Part shown: piece by piece, positions 1-9,558 of the stretch
Position numbering within the stretch: position 1 is the stretch's first letter
Layout: each line of letters begins with the position of its first letter
Assembly: GCF_001640025.1 (NCBI RefSeq)
Contig: NC_031672.1
Span: 2,666,001-2,730,000 of the forward strand
Reading direction: 5' to 3'
Origin: Sugiyamaella lignohabitans
Lineage: Eukaryota; Ascomycota; Dipodascomycetes; Dipodascales; Trichomonascaceae
Length of the DNA: 64,000 nt
Position numbers and translations under genes: made by a program
The notes under the pieces: model-generated
Databases searched by the model: none
The model's input: the letters and a program-made list of their open reading frames with translations, nothing else
Told to the model about the DNA's origin: nothing

Positions 1-1
1 T

Positions 2-1426
2 CAGCCCGGGACCCAATATGAAAACAGTAGACAGCCATCAATTTCCATCTCTGAAAAAAATGGCTCAAATACTCCGGCGTTGGACCATTCTATAAAGGAC
101 GAGGATGTTAAGCCATTTGATTTCCAACGGTTTCTCGATCAACTTCGACATAAGAGTGCGGATCCTATAGCTCGTTACGTCAAGAGTTTTCTTTCTGAAT
201 TTAATAAGAGAACTTGGACAACATCTGAACAGGAAAAGATTATCAGCGATTTTAAAGCATTTATTGCTGCTAAGATGGATCTTTGCCCGCCGTTCTCAAC
301 TCTTTCAAATAGTGAAATGACGAATGCAATTGAAGGTATGGAAAAGTTGATTATGAACCGATTGTATACTAAGACTTTTTCGCCCGAAATTCCTGTTAAT
401 CAAAGGGACGATATCCATGAAGAAGATGTGTTGCGGGATAGAGTGCTGCAAGAGAAAATGAGAATATGGCATTGGATTGAGGGGCGTCATCTTGATTTGG
501 CTGATAGGTTTTTAAGGAATGGCGAGGCCTTCGTTAAATTGGCAAGTGACGAGTTAACCAAAATTAACCACTATAGAGCTCCTCGAGATAAGGTGATCTG
601 TATCTTGAACTGCTGTAAGGTAATTTTTGGTCTGCTGAGGCAAACAAATTCAGAGCAATCGGCCGATGGCTTTTTGCCAATTTTAATTTATGTTGTTATC
701 AAAGCTCAACCAAAAGACCTTATTTCAAATTTGAATTATATTCAGAGGTTTAGAAACCAAGACATGCTCAATGGCGAAGCGGGCTATTATATTTCCTCTT
801 TAAGTGGAGCGATAAGCTTTATTGAATCCCTCGATAGATCTGGACTGAGCATTACTGACGAAGAATTTGAAATGAATGTTGAACAGTCAGTAAAATCTAT
901 AGCGGAACCAGCTGCCTCTGTGTCAACGAACTCGCCACCCAGAACGCCCTCTCGTCAGCCGTCGCCCTCCCATGTTGCGGCTAAAATTTCCAAATCGACG
1001 GAAACAAATGTCGAAGTTCCAGGGGAAGGCTTATCGCAGTCACCAAACAGACCAGCTACTCCCAGCAATCTAAATGCATCTACTGTGCTTTATCAATCAG
1101 CTGGCCTTTTGGTTGCGCCCTTCAAATCTTTGTCGAAAATGTTTGACGATGGCGAGGTGGGCTCTACTTCTGAGTCTGAATCAAATTCTAAAGGTAGTAG
1201 GGAACTATCCTCATCGCCATCTCCTGAAGAATCCGCTGCCAGGCAAGTCTCTGCGGAAGAAGATGAAGCACAACGAATCCATCAAGTCGAGTTTGAAAAC
1301 GTTTCTAAAACTCTCAGTCAGATGTTTCCCACGCTTGATCAGGAAGTCATTCAGGATGTCCTTCGTGAAACAGAGGGTAGAGTTGGTGCTGCTGTCGACA
1401 TTTGCCTAGCTCTGTTAGAGTCTTAG
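2..1426 (+). CDS. VPS9: Vps9-type Rab5 GEF, 5' end outside window
   Basis: This is the 3' part of a gene for a Vps9-family guanine nucleotide exchange factor. Such proteins activate Rab5/Vps21 GTPases in Golgi-to-endosome and vacuolar sorting. The frame is open from base 2 with no convincing start, so the N terminus lies upstream and 474 codons are visible. A helical region is followed by the VPS9 core, recognisable by APRDKVICILNCCKVIF and a stretch ending LISNLNYIQRF and YYISSLSGAISFIESL. A Ser/Pro-rich linker follows. The last 45 residues are a CUE ubiquitin-binding domain with the MFP motif (LSQMFPTLDQEVIQDVL). The domain order matches yeast Vps9. The gene converges on nudE with only 69 bases between stop codons. 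Confidence 0.9.
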   Translation, partial: QPGTQYENSRQPSISISEKNGSNTPALDHSIKDEDVKPFDFQRFLDQLRHKSADPIARYVKSFLSEFNKRTWTTSEQEKIISDFKAFIAAKMDLCPPFSTLSNSEMTNAIEGMEKLIMNRLYTKTFSPEIPVNQRDDIHEEDVLRDRVLQEKMRIWHWIEGRHLDLADRFLRNGEAFVKLASDELTKINHYRAPRDKVICILNCCKVIFGLLRQTNSEQSADGFLPILIYVVIKAQPKDLISNLNYIQRFRNQDMLNGEAGYYISSLSGAISFIESLDRSGLSITDEEFEMNVEQSVKSIAEPAASVSTNSPPRTPSRQPSPSHVAAKISKSTETNVEVPGEGLSQSPNRPATPSNLNASTVLYQSAGLLVAPFKSLSKMFDDGEVGSTSESESNSKGSRELSSSPSPEESAARQVSAEEDEAQRIHQVEFENVSKTLSQMFPTLDQEVIQDVLRETEGRVGAAVDICLALLES

Positions 1427-1495
1427 AATTCTAATCTTTCATCTAACCCATATTTATAGACTAATAAATTAAAAAATAATAAATACCTAATAATA

Positions 1496-3224
1496 TCAAA
1501 CAAAACGGCCGTGGCCGATGCTTGTTTTCGGCCGTAATGCCGAAAACGCCGAACCTGGTCTTGTACGTAGTGACTTTGAATCTGGCGCTGCTTCATTCAA
1601 ACCTTTCCGTGGACTTGGGCTCCTCCTGTTGGAAGAGTTATCTGGATGACAATCGTATGCGTTCACAACTTGACTCTTTGCAGATGCCCTGATTCGATTT
1701 GTAGTATGCAGACCACTGTTCGACCAATCTATTGACACTCCGGAAGTTTTGATCCTGTTTCGATGATGACCGCCTGGATAAAGTTTCTCGGGAGATCCCC
1801 TTGCGATGCTTGAACTGTCGTGTGATGTTTCGTTAGCAGTACTCTTCTCAATTGGTGAGCCTGTGATAGTGCTCAGCACAGAGCCTAGCCGAGCAGAAGG
1901 AGAATGATAGTACAAAGTTTTAGGAGTAGCTGATATAGCTTCCTCATTTTCAAAATCCTTACTAGACATTTCCGAAGCTAAAAGTGCTTTCTTGTCTTCA
2001 GTCAAGGATGGAACTTGCATGGGCCTAAATGTGTCTTTCTCTCTGGATACTATCGAGCTACTTGCATTAGAGCTGGGTAAGTACTGATTCGTCGATTTTG
2101 TTCGCTTAGACATGAAAACATCAGATGGTGACCTTGTCGGTGACGACCAAACCGGAATACTTGTCGCTGGGGAAGTATGCAGAGATCCCGTACTAGGAGA
2201 GGAGCTGCGTTCTTTCGCACTGATTTCACTTTGAGGTAAACCATTAGTAGGGGTAGATGATCGAGGTAAAGATGACTTGAAGGTAGCAACTCTAGACTCC
2301 AGACTGCGCATTTGGTCTAACATACCATGGATCTTACGTAGACTCTTAGATGAACTCAGTTGCGCTTGTGTAGGTGGAACATATACCGCCGAAGTCATCG
2401 TCGATGATGAAGAGGATGAAGCTCTTTGCCTGTTCTGAATGAACCCCACTCCATTATTTGATAATGCTGAAGGAGACAGCCCGGATTTGCTGGTCGCACC
2501 TGTGTGAGTACTAGAAGACAACCCGTTTTGATTGCTTGTCTGGGATTTCTTTCTCCAGTTTTCTCTTTCTTGCTCGTATAATTTTATCATCTCCTCCTGT
2601 TGTGTTATCTTTGCATTTTTCATAGCAATCTCCTCCTTAGCATCTCGTAGCTCATCTTTTGTTCGCTGTAAGTCAATCTTCAGATCCTCTTTTCCCGACA
2701 AATCGGCTTCCAGCAAGGCAATCTCCTCTAAGGCACTATGGTATTTCTGCTCTAGCTCATTGAGCGATGACTTTGTAATTCTTGTAAGTTAGTAATATTC
2801 CAAAATATGTAGTTCTCATTGACATACCTTTCATGCCTTTCCATATCATCATTTTCCATCTCCATCTCCCTTATCTTGTTATTTGCGGCCTTATGGGCCT
2901 CTTGTAAAGAAGCTATCTGCTTTTGCCAAGACATTTGGCTGGCAGCATGAGTTTTCTGAGCATCTAGATGTTTAGACTATATTAGTTAGTATCTAGTGAA
3001 AGATTTCTCAACTGTTTCGTACTAACTTTCCACTCTAAAACCTCTTTTCGAAGCCGTTCAACTGTATTGGAAAGCTCTTTATGTTTTCGCTCCGACTCCT
3101 CCAGCTCGAGCTCCAATTCAGCCTCAAGCTCGCGAGATGACTCTTTAAACTCAGCTATCTCCGCTTCCAATTGAGCAATCTGATCTTTAGCCCGGCGGTA
3201 GCCTTCATCGCGTGATACAGCCAT
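1496..3224 (-). CDS. nudE: NudE/NDE1-like dynein regulator, three exons
   Basis: NudE proteins bind Lis1 and dynein and act in nuclear migration and spindle positioning. Exon 1 is 3224-3027, exon 2 is 2976-2828 and exon 3 is 2780-1496, giving 543 codons. The introns are 50 and 47 nt, with donors GTTAGT and GTATGT and branch points ACTAAC just before TATAG and ACAAG. Exon 1 carries the family signature EFKESSRELEAELE, followed by coiled coil to about residue 190. Exon 2 has MENDDMERHER, like the fungal NUDE coiled coil. Exon 3 is Ser-rich but keeps the conserved fungal segment SLRKIHGMLDQMRSLESRV. I chose ATG 3224 because the frame further upstream has only a TTG start. The spliced protein is far longer than S. 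cerevisiae Ndl1 and resembles filamentous fungal NUDE. Confidence 0.8.
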
Positions 3225-3682
3225 TACTTTGGGTCCAAATCTCTCCAGCACTTCTATAATTGGCAAATCCAGGGGCTGGAGGCAATTTGTTTGTTTTGTT
3301 GACGCGGCTCAATTTGACGCAGGGTCGAACTATGTGCATAAATAGCCCAATCTTCGAGAGCACTTTATCTTCTATGCAAATATTATAAAAATTTAATTTA
3401 TAATACTTTGTTGAAGATATTTAATGACCATATTCCATACTGGATAATATTTTTAATCAACGAGTGAAGGAATCGACTAAGACTAGTTTTGGTACCTCAT
3501 ATACGGTGGTGCTACCAAATACAAGCCGCAGTCAAATATATGCGGCTCAAAACCACAGCGTGTTCAACTCTTGCAGGAACTCCCCATCATGAACACCTCT
3601 GCGTGCCAATACTCATACGAGAGTATATAATTGCTGTCAATTGGAAGTTTATACGCGTTTGTGAAGCTCTTATCTATTAACA
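3225..3682. other. Divergent promoter region nudE / RET2
   Basis: These 458 bases separate two divergent genes and contain no recognisable gene. An ACGCG core (minus strand CCGCGTC) lies near 3300, about 75 bases upstream of the nudE start. The middle is AT-rich (3365-3430). No TATA box of obvious quality is placed for either gene. Confidence 0.5.
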
Positions 3683-5427
3683 ATGGTAAGTTCATGGGAT
3701 ACTGACTATATAGTCTTTTGAAGGACCATGTGGATCTCAATCTTAAGCATCATCTAACAATACAACAGGTAGTCTTGGCAGCTTCGATTTGCACCAGAGG
3801 AGGCAAGACTATTTTGTCTCGACAATTCCGAGACTTACACAAGGATCGCGTAACTGCGTTGCTGGCGAACTTTCCAAAGTTGACACAATCGGGTACCCAG
3901 CATACAACGGTCGAAGATGATAATGTTCGTTACGTGTATCAACCAGTTGAGGAATTGTACGTTGTATTAATTACCAACCGACAATCAAACATACTGCAAG
4001 ATATTGGTACCCTGAGACTTTTGGCACAGATTGTGACATCTACTGTTAGAAGCAGTGACGAAAGGGAAATCTTGGATCATGCCTTTGATTTGCTGAGTGC
4101 ATTCGATGAGGTAGTTACTCTGGGCTACCGGGAAAACTTAACTTTACCTCAAATTAGAACATTCTTAGAAATGGAGAGTCATGAAGAGAAAATTCAGGAA
4201 ATTATTGAGAGAAACAAGGAACTGGAAGCAGCTGAGGAGAGGAAGAAAAAAGCCAAGCAATTGGAGATGCAAAGACGTGAAGTTTCGAAACGAGGCGGTG
4301 TTGGCGGCATTGGCAATAGCGCCTCAGTCGGAGCAGGTTATGGTGGTAATATCGGCTCTGGCTTTGGCAACAGTTCATTGGCTTCAAATAGTTATGCATC
4401 GAACAATGGAAGCAACTCGTCCATTTATAACAACTCCGATTATGACAGTGGTGCATCCAAAAAACCGTTATCAGCTTTCAAAGGAAGAGGGTTGCAATTA
4501 GGATCTAAGAAAGGTTCCTCTAGTTTCCACTCTGAAGCAAGTCCACTTATGGGAGAAGAAGAAGATCCTTTGGAATATAAGGAAAAAGCCCCGTCATCGC
4601 TCACTACTGCCGATCATTCTGCTCGCTCAAGAACGACATTGGCTTCTGCTCATCAGCACAAATCCAGCAGCGACAACCAGGGTATTGAGGTTTCAATTGT
4701 GGAAACCATTAGTGCTACTCTTGGAAGAGACGGTTCAGTTGTAAACTCGGAAATAAAAGGACACCTCGATCTCAGGATTGCAGATCCCAATCTTGCGAAG
4801 GTAAAACTCTTGACATCTGCCAATGGCCAAGATGTTGGATCACAATACAAAACACACCCCAATGTTGATAAGGCTAAGTTCTCACAACAAAATATCATTA
4901 CCGTGCGTGATCCATCTCGACCCTTTCCTTCTAACAACCAAGAACTATCTGTCTTGCGTTGGAAAGTCAATGGTAAGCCAGATGATAACCACTTGGCACC
5001 AGTTACATTCAATTGTTGGTTTTCACGTTCAGATCCCGGTTTCTTCGATGTTACTATAGAATATGAGTTGAATCCACTCTTTTCTGAGACTCTCGACAAC
5101 CTGGTGGTGACTATCCCTCTAGTTTCGTCAAATGCGCATGTTTCAGATGCTTCCCTTGTATGGGATCAGTTCGATGATCACCTCGAATGGATTGTTCCTG
5201 TTATCCAGCCAGGTTCTGATAACACATCTGGTAGCTTCGAGTTCACAGCTGAAGCTGATTCGGAGGAAGACTTCTTCCCTATGAACGTATCGTTTAAGGT
5301 CAAAGATTCTCTTACGACTTTTGGTAAGGTTGACGTTCGGGATGTTGTTTCTGCGTCGGACGAGAGTATTTCGGTTCCATTCCAGAAGCGTACGGATGTT
5401 TCATCTGACACGTATATTATTAGCTAG
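3683..5427 (+). CDS. RET2: Coatomer delta subunit (delta-COP), ATG-only first exon
   Basis: Delta-COP is a subunit of the COPI coat that retrieves proteins from Golgi to ER. Exon 1 is only the start codon at 3683-3685. An 83-nt intron (3686-3768; donor GTAAGT, branch CATCTAAC, acceptor ACAG) follows, and exon 2 is 3769-5427, giving 553 residues. Splicing produces MVVLAASICTRGGK, the usual N terminus of the family. Residues 1-140 form the adaptin small-chain-like longin region (VTALLANFPKL, IGTLRLLAQIV). A charged helix and a Gly/Ser-rich linker follow, then the C-terminal mu homology domain (from about 320; LSVLRWKVNGK, FDVTIEYELN). It is convergent with PDE1. Confidence 0.93.
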
Positions 5428-5536
5428 TATTAGAAGTTATTTAGTCTTTGAGCAATAACATTTATTCCATTACTCAAATGTCAAGTACTGGACATGATAA
5501 TATACATCAGTGATATAGCAAATCAAGTCAATTCGA

Positions 5537-5552
5537 GGGGGGGGGGGGGGGG
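5537..5552 (+). repeat. Poly(G) tract G16
   Basis: An uninterrupted run of 16 G lies between the convergent stop codons of RET2 and PDE1, in an otherwise AT-rich spacer. On the transcript from the plus strand it would be G16 RNA, and on the PDE1 transcript C16. Length polymorphism or a sequencing error at this homopolymer is likely. Confidence 0.9.
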
Positions 5553-5615
5553 TTATTTTGAAAATCAAGATGAGAAATAAATAGAATAAATATAGACAGA
5601 AAATGCAAAAAATTT

Positions 5616-6926
5616 CTAGAAATACATATGGGCACCGGCATAGGCAAACTCAAATGTACATTTCAGTTTGTTGCTCTCAGCTAGCATGGTCAATTCTCTC
5701 AATATCTCATCATATGGTGCTTCACAAATAGTCACATCTAGCTTAACATGGGTTATTATTATCTTCAGTGTATCAAGACTAGGATTTGATCTTGTACATG
5801 AAGCAAGGTAGCTCAACTCCTCAATCAGGTATTTGGGGTTCAGGTGTCCATATAGTATATTATCTGGGCGAGAATTCGAGTAAGAACACTCGATAAAAAT
5901 CGCTTTCAGTAATCTTTTTTCTAAAATCAGTGCAGCATCATCCCAAACAGCTTTGTTACGTGGATTCATTGAGATGGAATCAGCCTCCACGTCTCCAAAT
6001 ATGAGAATAACGGTTGAGTTCTGTTCATTTTGTACGAAGTACACAGAGCTATCATATGACAATGTCCTTGATTCAGTATTCATGGTTTCGGAATATGTTG
6101 TTGTAGTTGTTGAAAAGGATTCAAGAGATGAGGGTGATGTGGATATGAATGAAGACGGTGACAATAAAGGGGAGTTCCCCGTTGGTAACGAGCTTTGCAG
6201 TGGTGAATTAGATATATTTGACACCGAGGCTGGAGGTGGTTTCTCTGGTCCAATACATCCTGGGTGCTTGCCATGAGAAATGGGATATGCAGCGACTGAC
6301 AGGCCCTTCGCAACATTTGAATAAATCTTGGTCGGAACCAATCTCTGAAGATAGATTGAATAACCCTCTGATATTGCTACCCTATTGCCATACGTGTCTG
6401 TTGACTCGTTTGTCAAGTTAGGCCATATAGATCCATTGAAGATGTTTTGGACTAGGCTGTCAATGCAATTTGGTAATGCTGCTACCAGTTTAGGAGACTC
6501 TGGGCTAAAACAAACACTGTTCAATATTAATCCAGCAATGTGATCCATGTGTTGGTGTGTCAAGCATACACCAGCAAGTAGTTCGGTTAATATATAATGG
6601 GCATTAGCACTTAGTTTCGAATACGGTAGCTCATTCAGTGAGAATATCTGCTTAGAATCAGGGCTCTTACTTGAGTCATTCTCCAGTATGTCCATGATGC
6701 CGGCTAACAAGCATCCTGCATCAATTGCAAGCAATGAGCCTTTGTCTGATAGTCTTGTGCTAGTTGATTTAACAAGATACGAGGAGTTATGCTTATCTGC
6801 TGGTCCCCCAGAAGATCCCAAAACAATCACCTCTATACTTTTAGAGTCGAAATCAAGAGGTTGAGTCACGTTTCTATCCGAAGTGGAAACTTTAGATGAC
6901 GACGCCAGGGATACTGAAGTTCCCAT
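5616..6926 (-). CDS. PDE1: Low-affinity cAMP phosphodiesterase, class II
   Basis: Class II cyclic nucleotide phosphodiesterases hydrolyse cAMP to AMP and damp Ras/PKA signalling. The 436-residue protein has the metal-binding signature LTHQHMDHIAGL (around residues 119-130), the equivalent of the THxHxDH motif of S. cerevisiae Pde1. Upstream it has the metallo-beta-lactamase-like start IEVIVLGSSGGP and LLAIDAGCLLAGI. Later conserved pieces are AYPISHGKHPG, the metal ligand segment LIFGDVEAD, FIECSYSNSRPDN and LYGHLNPKYLIEEL. A Ser/Thr-rich insertion (about residues 230-285) is not part of the fold. The start is a true ATG. The gene is well over 1 kb from its upstream neighbour PRE4. Confidence 0.92.
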   Translation of the reverse strand: MGTSVSLASSSKVSTSDRNVTQPLDFDSKSIEVIVLGSSGGPADKHNSSYLVKSTSTRLSDKGSLLAIDAGCLLAGIMDILENDSSKSPDSKQIFSLNELPYSKLSANAHYILTELLAGVCLTHQHMDHIAGLILNSVCFSPESPKLVAALPNCIDSLVQNIFNGSIWPNLTNESTDTYGNRVAISEGYSIYLQRLVPTKIYSNVAKGLSVAAYPISHGKHPGCIGPEKPPPASVSNISNSPLQSSLPTGNSPLLSPSSFISTSPSSLESFSTTTTTYSETMNTESRTLSYDSSVYFVQNEQNSTVILIFGDVEADSISMNPRNKAVWDDAALILEKRLLKAIFIECSYSNSRPDNILYGHLNPKYLIEELSYLASCTRSNPSLDTLKIIITHVKLDVTICEAPYDEILRELTMLAESNKLKCTFEFAYAGAHMYF

Positions 6927-8173
6927 ACTGGAAAAAGTGTATAATTAAAAAGGAGAAAGATTGGGCTATAGAAGCGTTGCTCAAAATCTGACTTGTTCTC
7001 TGTCCGATTGCTGCCGACTTTACCCCTTTTCGTCTTCACCAACAATAGTAAAATCTAAAATGTGCTCAACGTCCAAATTCTCTTTTTATGAACTTGCCAG
7101 ACCCAATGAGTGTTCCTCGCTGGCATTAAAAAGCACAATATTAGCAATATAAGTCCACCAAATTTACCGTTCCAACAAGTATATATATATGATACGTCTA
7201 TCGATATTCCCCACCCCAATGTGTCTCTCTTATCGTCTTATGCAGCGATGAGGGTCTTCAAAGCGCATCGCGGTAAGGGAAATTATTTCCTAATGCCGAA
7301 GAAGAACATTCGACGCCTTCAATCGAATAATATCCCTTTGCAGCCCGATGCACAAACCTACATTTTCGTCAACAACAAGCTAACCCTTTCGAGAAGAACC
7401 CCCTATATATAGCTTGGTTAACTGTAAATAATATATGCTGACCAGAGTTGAGGTTTGAAATACCTGCGGACGGGCGTGGAGATGTTGCTCAACAGGCCAT
7501 GTAATGAGCCAATTCCATTATCAGAATAGCACCTAGTCTTCCGTCTGCAGTTTAACGCCTTGAAGACTTGAAAACAGTGTCAGCCTTAACTCTTAGTATA
7601 ATACATTTGGCACGAAAACTTTGTCTGAATGACCTACTGCTCATATGCATAGAAGCTTTTATACTAGGATTCAAGGCGTTCTATGCCGGAATATGGCATG
7701 TAGATCTAAATAAAAGTTTGGTGCAACACCCCCTCTCATGCACTTCTCAATTATTGGTTTTGCATGGGTACTTCTATTTAAGTTAACTGTGCAAGATTTA
7801 GCATCAGGTACGGTTTGGACTCTTATCTCGATTTAATGCGGAGCTCAACAATACTCGTGATATACTGGGAGTGATCTAGGTTTTAACGGGAACCTATAAG
7901 TCTGGATTCATGCGACTAGTTTAAGGTACGCAATATCTATAGGGAAAGGCATGATATGAGCCACTGAATTTCCCAATAGGTTATTTAATAAATAGCTCCA
8001 GAATTGTTAGCTGATGAAGACTACTTGCAGAAAGACTTCATGTTCGAATACAGTTGAAGGATAAAAGACATAAAAATATCCAACAGCCAACCGTCAACTT
8101 CACGACAACCTGACTTTACCTATATATAGAAAAGCATTCAAAAACATGTATTAAGCTATTTAGAGAAGAATAT
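6927..8173. other. 1.25-kb spacer, no supported gene
   Basis: This spacer lies upstream of PDE1 and downstream of PRE4. It holds several short open frames, the best starting ATG 7248 (54 codons, basic, no recognised motif). There is a TATATATATATGATAC stretch near 7180. I see no tRNA, repeat or conserved coding segment. Confidence 0.5.
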
Positions 8174-9153
8174 TCACTCCCGTTGAGTGCCGTAGCCACG
8201 AATATCTTTGGCAAATTTCCAACTCATGTCTTCACAGCGCAGATCCTTCTCGATTCTTACCCCAGACTCCTTTGTGATAGTGGCCACGGAGTACTTATCT
8301 ATACTGCGTGCGTCTCTATAGAACAATACTTTCATACATTCATCAATGGCGGCACGAGCTTGTTGTTCATTCACTAGTTTCTCGTCACCTTCCTTGTCGA
8401 CCAATTTACGTAGAAGAGGAATTGCTAGGTACGAACCGAATCCAGTTGCCAAAGTAGGAGCAGAATAGGTGACACCTAATAAATCCACATATGAAAGAAA
8501 TGGTTCACCATTATCGAACCCAGCAACTAAAACAGAGTTCCATAGAGGATCCATCTTGTTCCTACGGTTATAGAATGTTCTTGACAGATAAGAGTAGATA
8601 TGTTTAGCGGTCAAAGATTGCCCATCATTATCATAGTTCTCATCGATTTCAAGATCTTCAAGGTACTTTTCCAGATATTGCAAATCTGAAATATCTCCTC
8701 CAATGCCTACTACAGTCTCTTTGCCAACGGGAAACAATCGCTCTTGGTTGGTAAATCTGGCAAGGGAACCGTAAGAAGCTTAAGCCTTATGTTAGTTATG
8801 TCCATTACATGCCCATAGCTTGATTACCCGATCTATAATACGAGCCGGCGATTTATTTCTTCCTTTCAATTCTAGTACATGCCATTGGCGAGTCCAGAGA
8901 GTCCAAAGCATCCAGTTGTTCGAGGCTTGATGCCAGTCAAAAAACATTGTGCTAGAGAATTCAACTTACCTAAATTATCCGCAGCAATGATAACACCTTT
9001 ATCGAATTTGATTCCAATTACACTAGTACCGGTGACAATTGGTTGCTGAGTATGTACTGTTGGCATAGAGGCAGTGGCGTTATGAATACTTCTATCATAT
9101 GCCCCGTAGATGTCATCACGAGGACGACCCCAATTAACTTGATGATGCTCCAT
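8174..9153 (-). CDS. PRE4: 20S proteasome subunit beta-7, one intron
   Basis: This is a non-catalytic beta subunit of the 20S proteasome core. Exon 1 (9153-8970) and exon 2 (8778-8174) join across a 191-nt intron. The donor is GTAAGT, the branch AACTAAC and the acceptor TTAAG, giving 262 residues. The N terminus [16 protein letters not shown] and [18 protein letters not shown] match the Pre4/PSMB4 family, and the join restores [15 protein letters not shown]. Later landmarks are [43 protein letters not shown] and the C-terminal tail DIRGYGTQ, which in yeast beta7 contacts the opposite ring. No catalytic N-terminal Thr is expected or seen. The intron is the longest coding intron in the window. 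Confidence 0.94.
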
Positions 9154-9558
9154 GTCGCTTTGAGAAGTCTTAGGAATGCAATTGAAGCGTTAATATCCTT
9201 TTGTAGTTCCAGCCGAAGAGAAAAAGTTTTGTGGGTCTGTTAGTAAGGAAACGATCTATACAGGCATGGAGTGAATTGGTTGTATGTGGTACATGATACT
9301 ATGTGGGTCAAGGGTTTTAGCCGCATATCCGCAATAACGCGAATATCAGTACTCTGTAGATATTCGGGGTCTATCTTTCCAATTTCTAAGGTTGGAGTAT
9401 TTAAAACTTAAAAAAAAAATCGAATTTAATCTTCAGTATATAATTTTATACCTACTGTTTTAGTATTACTAGGCTGTTTGTATATGAAAGATGCTTGTCC
9501 ATATAGCCAGACATAGATCCCTTCTTATTTTGACAAGAAGTCGAAAAATAACTAGATT
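9154..9558. other. Divergent spacer PRE4 / FunK1-like gene
   Basis: A 405-base intergenic region serving two divergent promoters. It contains an AACGCGAATA motif near 9337 and an A-rich tract near 9411. I did not find a proteasome-associated control element (GGTGGCAAA) by eye. Confidence 0.45.

Noticed and set aside
7110..7412. 100-codon frame between PDE1 and PRE4
   Set aside because: The first true ATG leaves 54 codons and no family is recognisable.
8779..8969. A snoRNA inside the 191-nt PRE4 intron
   Set aside because: No C/D or H/ACA box arrangement was found by eye.
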